A stretch of 64,000 nucleotides of DNA from assembly GCF_000182925.2 (NCBI RefSeq), contig NC_026504.1:1240001-1304000 (forward strand), given 5' to 3'. The notes under the pieces were generated by a model, which worked only from the letters and a program-made list of their open reading frames with translations, ran no database searches and was not told the origin of the DNA. A program made the position numbers and the translations under genes. Source of the stretch: Neurospora crassa OR74A (taxonomy: Eukaryota; Ascomycota; Sordariomycetes; Sordariales; Sordariaceae). Below, piece by piece: positions 50,381 to 62,332 of the stretch. Each line of letters begins with the position of its first letter. Position 1 is the first letter of the stretch.

Positions 50381-52294
50381 ATGAGTGGTTCCCGTCCGTC
50401 ATCTCTCACCTCTGAGGCCTCAGTAGGTCGAGCCGTCGACTCTTCAAATTTCCCAGTACAAGTGCAGCAGCCAACAAGAGCACCCGCCCAAGAAAAGGAG
50501 GACGTCATCTCAACAATATCACCCAGCAATGACCCTACTACCTACCAGCCGGGCCCCGTACCCGTCCCGAACCCGGACCCGGACCCGAACCTAGACACTT
50601 CAGACATCAACGCCTCCCAAGACCCCGAAGCCAACCTCACCCGCCTCTCCTCCGGACCCGCCTACACTGTCTTCCCCCCCTCCACCCGTAAATGGATCGT
50701 AACCATGATCACCTTTGCCGGCTTCATCAGTCCCATGACCGCCAACATCTACTTTCCCGTTCTCGACGCCGTCGCCCGGGACCTTAACGTCTCCATCAGC
50801 AAAGCCAACCTGACTTTGACCACCTACATGATCATGCAGGCCTTTTCGCCTACCCTTTACGGCGACTTTGGTGACGCGGCTGGTCGTAGACCGGCCTTTA
50901 TTATTTCCTTTATCGTCTACATCTGCGCCAACTTGGGACTGGCGCTACAAAAGAACTATGCGGCGCTGTTGGTCTTGAGGATGTTGCAGAGTTTTGGAAG
51001 TTCCGGGAGCTTGGCGCTCTGTTACGCAGTCGTGGCTGACGTCGCTGTTTCCGCCGAGAGGGGAAAATACATGGGTTTTGTTTCGGCGGGGATCAACATC
51101 GGTCCTTCCCTTTCGCCCGTCATCGGTGGCGTGATCGGGCAGTACCTGGGCTGGCACGCCATCTTTTGGTTTTGTCTGATCTACACGGGGGTCTGGTTGG
51201 TGCCGTATGTTCTGTTGGTGCCGGAGACGTGCAGAAACGTGGTCGGCAATGGGTCGACGAAGCCGCAGGCGTGGTGGAATATGACGGTGGTGGATTATGT
51301 GAAGGGGAGGAAGAGGAGGAGGAGAAGAAGAAGACATCCTCCCGGCTCCAGAGAGGAGGAGGAAGAGGAGGAGGAGGCGAAACGGCAGGCCGAGAGGACG
51401 AGACCGAAGCTGAGGTTTCCGAATCCGTTTAATACCTTGAAGGTGGTTTTCAACCCGGACTTGGGATTGCTGATTTCGTACGGAACCATGGTTTACCTGG
51501 TTTTTATCCTCATCTGCGCTACGCTGGGCACCCAGTTCGCCGATAGGTACGGGTATAACCAGCTTGAGACCGGTCTGTGCTATTTACCGTATGGCATCGG
51601 CTGCACCGTGGCCGCGGTCGTGCAAGGCAGGATCCTGGACTGGAACTACCGTCGTTGGGCCAAGAAGATGGGTATGACGATTGACTACAAGCGCGGCGAC
51701 GACTTGTCCAAGTTCCCCATAGAGAGGGCCAGGCTGCAGCCTGTCATTCCCATCTTGGGAATCGGTGTGGTAGCGACGATCGGGTATGCCTGGGCGCTGG
51801 AGACTACGACGCATGTAGCCGGCCCGTTGGTGTTGTTGTTCGTTGTCGGATTGTGTGTTACGGGCAGCTTCAGTCTGGTGAATACCCTGGTGGTGGACCT
51901 GTACCCGGAGGCGCCGGCGACGGCCGTGGCGGCAACCAACTTGGTCAGGTGCTTGTGCGGTGCAGGGGCGACGGCGTTCATCGAGGCCATGTTGCAGAAG
52001 ATGGGCGTGGGCTGGACATTTACGTTTTGGCCGCTGGTGCTGGTGGTGTTTAGTCCGATTATCTACCTGTTGGTGACGAGGGGACCGGGATGGAGGGCGC
52101 AGAGGAAGGCGAGGTTTCAGAGGGAGAGGGAGAGGAGAGAGCAAAAGGAGAGGTCGGCTAACGAGGAGAGTTTGGAAAGTTCGGATAACTCTTCGGCGAG
52201 TGTTGAGAAGACGGAGGAGGGTGATGGTGAGAAGAGGATGGTGGATGGGATATTCGTGACCGAAGCGAAGAAAGGGCAAGGTTTGAGCAGCTAA
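50381..52294 (+). CDS. MFS drug:H+ antiporter, DHA1 family (QDR-like)
   Basis: An intronless 637-residue 12-segment transporter. An N-terminal Ser/Pro/Asp-rich cytosolic tail (about 95 residues) leads to TM1 (WIVTMITFAGFISPMTANIYF). The loop between TM2 and TM3 has the MFS motif A variant GDFGDAAGRRP. Motif C-like sequence lies in TM5 (GINIGPSLSPVIGGVIGQYL). The loop VPETCRNVVGNG after TM6 is typical of the fungal quinidine-resistance (Qdr) group. The central loop holds an unusual block of about ten Lys/Arg followed by eight Glu (near 51300-51385). Family members export drugs, polyamines or weak acids across the plasma membrane. The substrate here is unknown. Confidence 0.92.
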   Translation: MSGSRPSSLTSEASVGRAVDSSNFPVQVQQPTRAPAQEKEDVISTISPSNDPTTYQPGPVPVPNPDPDPNLDTSDINASQDPEANLTRLSSGPAYTVFPPSTRKWIVTMITFAGFISPMTANIYFPVLDAVARDLNVSISKANLTLTTYMIMQAFSPTLYGDFGDAAGRRPAFIISFIVYICANLGLALQKNYAALLVLRMLQSFGSSGSLALCYAVVADVAVSAERGKYMGFVSAGINIGPSLSPVIGGVIGQYLGWHAIFWFCLIYTGVWLVPYVLLVPETCRNVVGNGSTKPQAWWNMTVVDYVKGRKRRRRRRRHPPGSREEEEEEEEAKRQAERTRPKLRFPNPFNTLKVVFNPDLGLLISYGTMVYLVFILICATLGTQFADRYGYNQLETGLCYLPYGIGCTVAAVVQGRILDWNYRRWAKKMGMTIDYKRGDDLSKFPIERARLQPVIPILGIGVVATIGYAWALETTTHVAGPLVLLFVVGLCVTGSFSLVNTLVVDLYPEAPATAVAATNLVRCLCGAGATAFIEAMLQKMGVGWTFTFWPLVLVVFSPIIYLLVTRGPGWRAQRKARFQRERERREQKERSANEESLESSDNSSASVEKTEEGDGEKRMVDGIFVTEAKKGQGLSS

Positions 52295-52820
52295 GTGCCC
52301 CTCTGTGGTGTTTCCAGTGCTGTGATGTTTTGCCTTTATTCATGTTCAGTGTTTCCTATTTGACCTTATCGCTCACGATGATGATACCACCTAACGCAAA
52401 TAACTTATGGTCTTGGTGGATAGAAAAGGGTTATCCATAGACAATGAATGCCATTGAACGACGGACGCGGAGGAATCGTTAGGCAGATGAAGCATGAAGA
52501 TACGCATATAGATTCGACGGGCAAGTGGCCATCATCGCCAACAGCTTTAGCATCACCGTTATGATCAGTCTTAATTTTCGTAATGCCAGCTAGTTACCCA
52601 TCAATATCGCTACTCTAGATCTGAAAGTCACTCTCGGTGCAACTTGTAGCTCAACTCAACAAGTGTCTTGCGACCTGCCATCGTCGACTCGGAATCCCCC
52701 CCCCCCCAAAAAAAAAAAAAGAGAAAATGGAAAACAAAGTGGAAAAAGCGGACAACAATCTGGACATGTTAAGAACTCTCTAAACTCAAAGATAGACATG
52801 CAAAAAATGGAAAAGAGTTA
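52295..52820. other. intergenic region
   Basis: The 3' flank of the transporter gene and downstream side of the tRNA. C10/A13 homopolymers lie at about 52698-52721. Nothing else was seen. Confidence 0.45.
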
Positions 52821-52931
52821 TGCTAGAGCCGGGATTCGCACCCGGGTCTCCGCCTGAATCTCCTTGCCTCACCCTTTTTTTTGGGGATCAGTTTGGGAGG
52901 GCGACGAGTTAAACTACTACTCCACTCTAAC
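52821..52931 (-). tRNA. probable intron-containing tRNA-Gly(CCC)
   Basis: The minus strand folds as a tRNA with a 38-nt intron (52893-52856); the mature length is 73 nt. The acceptor stem GTTAGAG/CTCTAGC has one G-U pair, with discriminator A. The D stem is GAGT/ACTC with loop AGTAGTTTA. The anticodon stem is TCGCC/GGCGG with loop CTCCCAA (anticodon CCC at 52897-52895), and the intron sits at the canonical place after position 37. The T stem is CCGGG/CCCGG. An oligo-T run (TTTT, then T6) follows, as a Pol III terminator. One oddity: the T loop reads TGCGAAT instead of TTCGAAT, altering the B box. It could therefore be a pseudogene. Confidence 0.6.
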
Positions 52932-53790
52932 CTTTTTTGTTTTTTTTTTCTTCTTCTTCTTCCTTGTATGTTGTTGTTTGTTATAAGGTGTCAGATACCC
53001 GGTTGCTTATAAAAATAAAACCCCGCGTTGCTTGGTACAGCAAGTGACGGGTAGGTGCCGCGTTTGCCTAGGTTGGTGGTGGTGGTGGTGGTGGTGAAGT
53101 GCTTGTTCCCAGCTGGCTGGCGGCCGGTGGTGATGCCAGTTGCTATGGTAAGGTTTCAAAGACTTGCGTCTGGTCAATCACAAGGTGTTGGATCTAGTAC
53201 TATCCTCCAGCGCCGTTTGCTCTGTTTACATATGCCCAGGTGGCTGGTAGTGTTGAGTCCTGGTAGATACTGAAAGCTAGAGGTTACGGAATTCTGATCG
53301 TCAGTCAAACATCCAGCTCTCCCATTACTTTAAATAAGGAAACCGATAACCATCGAAGCCGCGAGAGGATTGACTTCTCAATCGAAACCATAAACGAAAC
53401 GCAATTTCTTTCGCTCTCTATCTACCATCTTCGCTTATCAACAAAGGGTATCATCAATGTTATGTACTTGAACCTATATCTCCACAGTCGTCCACTCTTC
53501 CAGTTCAGCCCACCAACCCAAAGCCGCAGCCCTCCTTATTCAACATCAGCCACCTTTTCTCATAATCATCCATCCCATCCCGCTCATAAGACCCCACCCT
53601 AACCTCCTCCATTACCATGAAATTTTCCCTTTTCCATTACCTTGGTTCCTAGTGCTCGGTATGACCCGTCCCCCAGCGTCACGTTCCCCAAGTCCTTAAG
53701 CTCACGCTGCTCCAACCCTTTACCCGGAACGCTCAATTTCTCATCGATAAAAACCTTCCAGATTCTCATCTTCACGGCCATCCAAGCCAC
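52932..53790. other. intergenic region with (GGT)7
   Basis: Holds a (GGT)7 microsatellite at 53075-53095 and the 3' flank of the sphingoid base kinase gene. No gene was supported. Confidence 0.5.
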
Positions 53791-55850
53791 CTAGGCCATC
53801 AACCTTTCCGTCGTCGTGACCTTGTCCCACCCATGCGGCCCCGGCGCTTCGAACACACCCCTCTTACTGAGGGTCAGCCCCAGGCCCTTGTGTACCTCCA
53901 CCTGGAAGGGAGCGAACGGTCGCGCTTCGCCATCGATGCTGATCACTCCATTCGGGTCCTGGTATCGGGGTGTCAAGCGGAAAGCGGAGACCTTGCGATA
54001 GGAAACCAAGGGGTTGTCGAAGAAGTGGCCTGATTCGACCGAGAGTTGGAGGTTGATGTTCTTCCAGAGGGAGATGTCGCCGTCGGTCGTGATGAGGTCC
54101 AACAAACCATCGTTGGCGAGGGCGGCGGAGAAGAAGTTGGCGTCTGGGGCCATGTAGGCCATCTGTCGAGATTGTTAATGTGACTGGAAGAGCAAAGGGG
54201 GGGTAAGGGAAAAACATACATTACCGCAGTAAAAGCTCCCCAACTTTTCATGCGGAACCACCTCCCAATCCTCCGGCAACTTATCATTCACCGTTCCATA
54301 CTTCAACCCCGGCATTCCCTCTCCCTCTCCTTCTCCTTCCCCATCGCTACTACCACCCTCCTCCCCATCCCCGCTAGCCTCCCCATTCCCAACATCACTC
54401 TCCGCCCCCTTCACCCCCCTCGCATAATGCCCCCTAATCTCCTCCTTCCCGCCCACTTCCACCTTCATCGCCACATCACACGGATACGTCTTCTTCCTGA
54501 TAGCCAGCGTCAAAAACCCGTACGTAAACCTCGCCGCACCCATCCACCTCAGATGCTCGGTAGTGATATCCAAATCGGCAATCAAGCCGTACGCCTGGCT
54601 CAGAAAGCTCGTCAGACGCTCTCCATCTTGCAGCGTGACGCTGCACAGGTCCAGCTTCGTCGGCACGCCCTTGACGATGGCTAGCGCCGCCAGCGAAGGG
54701 CGGTGGGTACCGTAGAGGTTACAGCTCATGGCGTTGCCCGAGCCGCAGGGTATGTGGCACACTGCTAGCTTGGCAAGCGCCTTGCGGGCATCGGGCCGCT
54801 TGGAGAGCCCATTGAAGACTTCGTGCGGTAGCCCGTCGCCGGAGCAGGGGATTGCGATGTCGTACTCTGAAATATCCAGGTCCTGCGCGAGGGTGACGGC
54901 TTCGCCGGAGTAGGTGGTGCGGACGACGGTCAATGGCATGCGTGCCGCTTCGAAGATGGGGCGGACCTTCTTTTCAAAAATCTTGTCGGCGCCGCCGGGG
55001 CCGGCATGCGGGTTGACAAGCACCCAGGCGCGCTTGCGGCGCTGGATGGGGGCAGGGTAGGCGAGGTCGAGGACGCGGGCGACAAAGGCGTCTAAGGTGG
55101 CGGCGGAGACTGGAGGGATGGAGGGTGGTGAGAGAAGTGGCTCGCGCTCTCGGGCACCTTGGAGAGAGGCTGAGGGGAGGGGGAACTCGAGTTGGCGGAC
55201 GATGAGCTGATGTTTCTTGGGAGAGGTCTCTTCGGCGAAGTCGATGCGGAGGTAGTTGCGGTCGGGGGTGATGTAGGCCCAGAGAATGTTGTAGAATGGT
55301 ACGGACCCGGGAGCGAGACGGCGCGAAGGGGTGACTGTGGAGGAGGGAGGGAAACGGTGTTAGTATACTGTCGAGACAAATGTGGTTTCAAAATCTGGTT
55401 GAGGTTTAAGCTTGAGCTTGTTCTTCCACATCGGGCGTTCTGTGTGACTGTAAAGAGGATTTGTGTGTAAGAGGAAGTCGATGTTTTTTTTATATACCTG
55501 GGCAGCACGAACGTGACTTCTTGGTGGCAGCAGTATGTTCTGTGCATGCTTTGCGGTTAGTCTAAGGACGAACGTAGGTCTTATGAGGAAGAAGAGATGT
55601 CCAGTCCAAAGAAAATGTGCTTGTAGGAGGGATGAGATGGGACATGTATATGGAGGTTTCACATACCTTGAATCACCAAGTGATCCTTCTCGCAAGTGAG
55701 TGTGACAGTGGGCAGTTCGAGAATAGCGACATTCTTTCCGGAAGCAGAAGTAGTGGCTTGCAATGCCACGGCCTGAATGGACGGCTCTTGCGCGCTCGCC
55801 TTCGCAATGGCTGCCGCGTGTTCATCCCGTAGTTGTCGAACGTCCCCCAT
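53791..55850 (-). CDS. sphingoid long-chain base kinase (sphingosine kinase, LCB4/5-like)
   Basis: Four exons, 55850-55667, 55539-55498, 55334-54220 and 54162-53791, give 570 residues. Introns are 127, 163 and 57 nt, with ACTAAC branch sites in the first two. The second exon is only 42 nt and codes for the Cys pair segment KKSRSCCP typical of this family's N-terminal region. The diacylglycerol kinase-like catalytic domain has the nucleotide loop LVNPHAGPGG, the SGDGLPHEVFNG signature (SGDG is the sphingosine kinase form) and IPCGSGNAMSCNL. A Gly/Glu-rich insertion lies at about residues 420-455. The last exon contains the conserved DGLLDLI and DGE segments. The product phosphorylates dihydrosphingosine/phytosphingosine, controlling heat-stress and membrane signalling. 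Confidence 0.93.
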
Positions 55851-57319
55851 GTTTTCCCGTGTGTTTCGATTCTCTTTCGACTTTCTTTGGCGTCTATAGT
55901 TCCGTTTGTATCACGGTGTCGGTCAAGGCAAGAACCTCAATGGATCCCGGTGCCGAGCTATGCGCGGAGGAGTGTACAAGTGAAATGAATGGATGGATGC
56001 GGGTGGCTTCTATGCTTAACGGCACGCGCGAATACCCGCAACGGAGCTGACGATGATGATGATGATGATGATAGGCCACAAAGAAGACAACCCGACAAAT
56101 CAAAAACCTGCAGACAAAAAACACTGAAGATGCTGAAAATTCGGAAGCAAACAGACAGTTCAAGAGAGAGATGGGATGAGACGAAGCTCGGCTTGAGTTG
56201 TTGCTGACTCGGGTCGCACTCTCGGACTCTCAGAAAGCACCGTACCGTTGACAGTCTCGCCTCGCCAAAATCGGTGCTTGGCATTGCTGTCTTGGATCAT
56301 GGATGGCACTTGTTGGGACAGGGGCAACGTCGGCCCTCACTGGCTGACCAAATCCCTGCTGAAGCCGTCGTCGTTGTCTCCTCAACCGTTCTGTTGTTTG
56401 GTTTGGTTGCAGTTTCTGTTCAGGGGTCAACTGCGGACCCCGTCATAGCTCCCGTCCCATTGCTGCTGCTGGCTGCTGATGCTACATACAACTAAAAAAA
56501 TCGTGCATTCATCAACTGCAGCAGGAAGCAGGATGTGCCCGCTTCCACTTCCACCGAGGCGCATGCACTACACTGACTGCCGTTGCATACCTGGCGGGGT
56601 GGCACATCCGGTGCCGGATACGCCGGAAATATAGGCGATTTAACCGTGCCAAGGTACCAGAGCTGCCTCTACTCAGCTGGACTTCGTTGGCCACAAGTGC
56701 CCAGCATCAGACGACAACCTCCAACACATCAGAAACCTTTGTACCTTTACGTAACCCATCACGGCTGGGTATTCAGAGAGAGCACCGCTCAACAGATGAT
56801 GCGGTTTCAGTTGTGTATGTATCTGCACAAAGAAAAAGTTGATGAAAACTCCGGCGTCCAAAAGAGTCCATGCTCCCTCGCCTCGCCCCGTCTACATACC
56901 TTCCTGTAGGTAACAAAGTATGCAAATCAACCTAACTTTTGGAATACCTTTCTTTGCCCCGGCCGGATAACCCTCCTGCTAGTAAAAAATATCATCCTTT
57001 TTGTCAAACAATCAACTCAGGCGGTCCCCGCTAGCTCATCAGCCACTCACACCCATCTACCTTGGTGCATTTCCCAACACGTATGAAGTGATGAATAGAA
57101 ATACCTTAGAACCGCTGATGACCTAGTTCTACTCCCCCAAGCTTCGACTCTGCGGTTCCTTGGCTTCTAGGCTGGCGGACGCTGGACCTCAAATAGCAAG
57201 GCGCGGAAGCGCTCGCTCGAGAATTGCGACGGCATTGAAAAGGGTTCAGCCGATGGAACTTGTAATGTGTTCAAGTCCGACTCTGACAACATGTCCAAAA
57301 CAGCTCGATTCGGATCCTT
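55851..57319. other. intergenic region
   Basis: The promoter of the sphingoid base kinase gene and the 3' flank of nat1. A (GAT)7 microsatellite lies at 56052-56072. No coding frame was supported. Confidence 0.5.
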
Positions 57320-59576
57320 CTAAGAACTGAACTTGGCCTTGAGCACTTCTTTGACCTTGGCCGACTGAGCATCGTCAAGAGACTCGACCGCCTTCTGGAG
57401 CTCAGCGAACTGCTCCTTGACACGGGGGTGTTCGGGGTTGAGCGCCTGAGCCGCGTTTAGGCAGCGCAGCGCAAGAAGATACTTCTCTGTATATTTATTA
57501 GTGAGAAATCAAGTACAGGGGTTGCATCTAAAACCTACTCCTGCGGATGTAAACATCGAAACCAGCAACTTGGCCCTCAATGTTCTTGGGGCTGAACTGC
57601 AAGATGTTGGTGAGGAACTTCATGGCATCACCCAAAGGATCCGTCGTAGCAGCGAGCTTGAGGCCGTTCGGATCGTCGTCTTTCTTCTTAGGTTCCTCGT
57701 CCTTCTTGGCCGTCGCCTTGTTGGGATCCTGCTTAGCAGCCTTCTCAGCGGCCTCGCGCTCGGCCTTCTGGGCTTCCTTGCGGGCCTTCTTGGCGGCCTT
57801 CTTCTTCTCAGCGGCATCCTCTCCGTTGGTGGCCTCGCCAGTGCCGTTGGTGCCGTTGGCAGAAGCCTGCTGCTTCTCAAACATGTCAAGGTACAGCTTG
57901 ACGGCGTCAAGAGCAGCACGGAAGTAAAAGGGGTGCTCGCGGATGCTGTCCTCCCAGCGGATCATGTCGACATAGGCACGGATCTGACCCTTACGGAGGG
58001 AGAAGCTGTGGAAGTCGAATTGGTCCTCCTGCCAGATATCGAAAATGTTGTGGATGGTGGTGAAACGCTTGAGAGCCAAGCCGGTGTTGCCACGCCGTTG
58101 CCAGGCCTCACCATCTTCAGTCAAGAACCACATGCACTGCATGTCGGTCAAGTCAGCGAGGGGTCCGCCGACAGTTTCAGCCCTCGTGAAAAGACCCATG
58201 GTCTCGAGAGCCTTCTCGTTCTCGTTGTTCCGTAGTTGGTACTTGGCGGCCTTGGAGTTGATGTAACGATCCTTGGTGTCGAGCGAACGGGCACGGTCCA
58301 TGGTTTCCGAGGCCTTGGCGGTATCGCCCTGGTGCTTGAATATCCTGGCCTTGGTCATGTGGAAGTCAACGTTCTTGGGATCGAGCTCGATGGCCTGCTC
58401 GACATACTCCATGGCCTTGGCAAGGTCGCGGCTGAGGTGGTAGTTGTAATGTTGCGCCAGGAAGTAAAGAGCAGCACCGACACCCTTGGAGCTGTCGCCG
58501 TTCGCTTGCTCAGACCCCTTATGCTCCTTCAGATACTCCTCGGCAAGGGCGAGGATGGCCTCCTTCTTGGCAACCTCAGAGTAGAGGTGCTTGAGGTTGG
58601 CAAACACCGAAGGCACACCCCTGTCCAACATGTTGGTGAGATAGCTCTTGGCAGCAGCCTTGAAGCTATCGCCGGTGAGGAAGTTGAGAGGCAACCTCTT
58701 GGCAGCATCCGAGCGAGGGTACTTGGCAGCATACTCGTCATAGATGGCCTTGAGAGCAGCCTCGTCCTTCTCGTCAATCTCCAAAGCCTCAATCAGACCC
58801 TTGTAGTACTCGGGGTGCTCGGGGTTCCTGTCCAGCAGTGCCCGCCACGCCTTTGCCGCCTCCTCTTTCCTGTTGAGCTGACCCAAGTAGCGCGCCCGCA
58901 TTTCCATAACAGCCAACCTGTCCAGGCAGTTCTTGCAGTCGGACTCGAGGTGCTCGAGCGCACGCTTGATATCGCCTCGCTCGGCAATAATGGTGTTCTT
59001 GTAAAGGAGAGCCTCGGAGTGCTCCTGGTCGGTCTTGAGGGGAACGTTGGTCATGGACTTTTCGTAGGTGGTGAGGATGTTCTCGGCCTGTTCGAGGCTG
59101 CCTTCGAGCTGATAGGCAATCGCAAGGGCGGTCCAGTTCTGGCGGAGATGGGGCTTGGCCTTGAGCATGGCGAACCTGCTCTGGACGTAGCCCTGGTAGT
59201 CGCGGATCTGGACCTGGAGGACGGCGAGGTCACGCTGGATCTGTTGGGACTCGGGCTCGAGCTTGAGGGCAAACTTGTAGGCCTTGATGGCCTCGTCGAA
59301 GTTCTTGTGCTGGCGGTAGAGGATACCGTAGACGTGCCAGCAGATGTGGGACTTCATGTCGACGGTGAGAGCCTCCTTGGCGAGGGCAAAGGCCTCCTCC
59401 GTCTTGCCCTGGGAGTTCATGATCAGAGCCTTCATGGACATGGTGTCGCCATGCCTGGGGTTTTTCTTGAGGATCTGCTCGGCGGCCTTCAAGCCGCGCT
59501 TGTACTGCTTGTCCTCATAGTGGCGGATGACGGTACGAAAGAGGTTGGCCTCTCTCGTGCTCAGGGTTTGCGGCAT
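57320..59576 (-). CDS. nat1: NatA N-terminal acetyltransferase auxiliary subunit (NAT1/NAA15)
   Basis: Exons 59576-57539 and 57486-57320 give 734 residues. The 52-nt intron (GTAGGT donor, ACAG acceptor) removes the stop that the long frame would otherwise meet. The protein is a TPR superhelix: repeats start at LFRTVIRHYEDKQYKRGLKAAE, GDTMSMKALIMNSQGKTEEAF and HICWHVYGILYRQHKNFDEAI. A Lys/Ala/Glu-rich helix (KKKAAKKARKEAQKAEREAA) near residue 610 fits the ribosome-binding region. NAT1 anchors the catalytic subunit ARD1 to ribosomes and NatA acetylates Ser, Ala, Thr and Gly N-termini as they emerge. Somewhat shorter than the animal protein, but the family blocks are complete. Confidence 0.95.
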
Positions 59577-60578
59577 CGAGGAATGGACTGCGGGGTGGGA
59601 CGATGAGGAAAGGCTTGTGTTTCGATGTCAAAGACGGCCGCGGGGTTGGGTTGCGGCGGAAGGACGGTTGTCGCGGAGTGGGTTGTTGTAGTTGTTGTTG
59701 TCGTTGTTAAGCTCAGGAGGATGAAGACTCTCTCGACTCGAGTCGGAGACTGCCACTATGTCAGGTCAGGGATCAGTTCGTGGGGGAGGGGGACGAGGGG
59801 CCGGCCGAGAGTGGGCTGGTTTTGGTGGAAGTGGATGTCGTTGTTTCGGTGTCGGGGATGAGCGGAGCCTGGTGGGACAGCTCTTGCTACCACTCACAGC
59901 CAACAACATCGGGACACCGCGAGAGGGTTTGCACCGCACAAGTACCTACCTGAACCACCTAAACATGGGGAATGGTTATACTTACCGTCTACAGCCAAAA
60001 TGAAAGAAGAAGAAAGAATACCTGTGACGGTCTTATGTGCTTGACAGACGTGACTATTCCACAGTTCTTGTCGACGTTGACGATGCACTTTCCCCAAACT
60101 GCAAAGTGAAATTCTACAGCTGACAATTTGGTGAGATGGGCGCATTGATCAAAAAGTTGCTCTCTGCCGATTGGCCAACAGCCGGCGAAGCTCTCCCACT
60201 CACCTCCCTATAAGTGGGGTTAATCTTTAGCTAGACTCCGGCTCGGCCCTCTCGGTAACAACACCGAAGACACGGAAGCCTCCCGCCAGATCCCGCGATA
60301 ACTCCTCCCGAGACAATGAAAGATTTCCATAATTCCTCGCGGCGATAGACGAAAGCTTAGTAATTTGATGTAGATATTTTCGCTTCTTTCTTCAGATATA
60401 TTGACAGAAGATCCCATTACCCTACAATTACAACCATTCATATGGTCACACATCCTAATACGCCATACCCAATGCTTAGCACACACTTTTTCACTTACAC
60501 CCCTTCCTTCCCTCACCTTCATCTCTTCATAAGCGACCACATCACCCACTGCCATCAGCACAAAAAAAAAAATCATCT
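59577..60578. other. intergenic region
   Basis: The nat1 promoter side and the mix23 3' flank. Includes short GTT repeats at about 59684-59705. No gene was supported. Confidence 0.5.
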
Positions 60579-61243
60579 TCACGCCAACGGCAAATGCTTA
60601 TCCCTCCTCCACTCTCCCAAAGCCTGCTCCCACGTCTTCCCATCACTCCCACACCTCTCCCCCACAATCCCCCACGTCCTCGTCCTCACAATATTCTCCA
60701 CGCCCTGCTCCATCCTGATCACGCTCGCCAGCTGTTCCGTCCTCGGCTCTCGCGGGAAAAACCTCGCCGAGTAGGGGTCCAGCCGTTCATTCACCACCCT
60801 CTCCCGATCCTTCTGCTTCTCGGCCTCCCGGATCGCCGCCTCCGGGTCGTCCGGGTCCGGCGAGGTGGCCACCAGCGCGCAGTAGCTCAACACCTGCGAC
60901 CGCGCTTGCCACGAGGGGAACAACACTTGGTCTTTGAATTCCTGGCAGGCGGCGGGGTCGATTTGCCGGGATAAGGGCCGGGGGCTGCGCTGGGTAGTAG
61001 AGGACGGGTCGAAGCCAGCGCGGGAGGGAGTGACGAGGGCGTTGAGGTTTTGGGTTATGGTGTCGTCGATGGCGGAGCGGGAGACTCGTAGGAAGTCTGT
61101 GGGTTTTGGGTCAGTAAATTGTAAAAGACTCTCAAATATTTGTGTCTATAAGGTGAAGGAATCCCACCTCGTAGAGCTGCTGTCGAAAAGCAAAACTGGG
61201 GAGTGAGCGCTGGTGCGGACGGCGCGCTTGTTGGCTGGACCAT
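60579..61243 (-). CDS. mix23: MIX23 / caffeine-induced death protein 2 (CID2) family
   Basis: Two exons, 61243-61168 and 61096-60579, give 197 residues. The 71-nt intron (GTGGGA donor, TTTACTGAC branch, ACAG acceptor) splits an Asp codon. The N-terminal block FCFSTAALRDFLRVSRSAIDD runs across the splice site and is characteristic. A conserved ACQEFKDQVLFPSWQARSQ segment, ending in VLSYCALV, follows, then EARFFPREPRTEQLASVIRME-like sequence and IVRTRTWGIVGERC. Yeast MIX23 is a cysteine-motif protein of the mitochondrial intermembrane space that helps protein import; the fission yeast relative was found as caffeine-induced death protein. The ATG at 61243 fits best; the frame is open upstream to 61462. 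Confidence 0.88.
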
Positions 61244-62332
61244 GGTGTTCTTGGGCTTGGGCTTTTCGACTGGAGGCGCTGCAGTTTGGCCAGCCGTTGC
61301 AGCAGCTTCCCCCTTCTGCGTTGTCCAAAGAAGGTTCGCCACTTTGTCGCTTTTTGTCTGACTGTGGTTACTGAAGGTATCACAAAAATACGAGCCCTTC
61401 AAAGTTGAAATGCGCTGATAATCGTTGATATGGATGGTATTAAGAGGGTATCGCACGTTCAACGATCTGTCAAAAGTCTCAAGGCAATGACATCCGATGG
61501 AAGCAACTGGTGACGATCATGGAAGGGGCGGGTGGGGAGCTGCTGTGGAGTAAGCTGGGGTACTCAGCTAGCTTTCATTGAAGCCGGTGCCAAGCAAGCT
61601 GCCAGCTGCCAAGGGAGAGAGACATCTTGCTATGTGCACACCATCCTGTCACTATAGCGATATCAGGCTCGTCCGGCATACTGGAAGAGAACTTCCGGCG
61701 TCGTCCATCAACTACATCGTATTTCTGGTGTACGGCTGAAGAGTTTCGAATCTCCTGAGAGACTGCCCAACCCATTGTCTTATACGCGCGCGCGAATGGG
61801 GTTGGTGGTTAACCACTATAACTCTCCCATTCTATCTGCTCATGATCATTCAATCAAAATCGATTTTCATCCCCAAACTTCAAGTCATCACTCCTCCTAC
61901 CCATCTACTACCACGCACCCTCATCGGAATCCCAAAAGACGCCAGATTCTGCATGTGAACCCCAAAGCCCAAAAAAGAAAAGAAAGGGCGACAAAAAAAT
62001 CCGATTCTACTCCGAGACGCGAAACCGACGCCGCTCGCCGTTTTACAACGAACACCGACCATCTGGATCTCCTCCTGTCTTGCCACCTGCGTCTTGTGTT
62101 GATTTCTTCCGATCTACCCCCCACATTTTCGTCATTTGTCTTTCCCACATCCTCCCTGGGAATCTCAGGTTCCCTCTTGTTCAAGCCTCTTACCCAGCCA
62201 TCCAGCCACTTGCCCCCTTCAGAAAGGAGAGAAAAAAAAAGAAAGAAAGGAAGGAAGGAAGAGATACCCCCTCTCCTTATCCGCGAAAGCCTCTCCCGAT
62301 CTGAACCTCTTTTGTTTTTGTTTTTCTTCATA
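61244..62332. other. divergent promoter region of mix23 and the ankyrin gene
   Basis: Upstream sequence of both genes. An open frame leading into 62333 (from 61775) is Ser/Lys-rich and pyrimidine-driven and looks like a 5' leader. A GGAA/GAAAG repeat patch lies at about 62225-62260. Confidence 0.5.
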
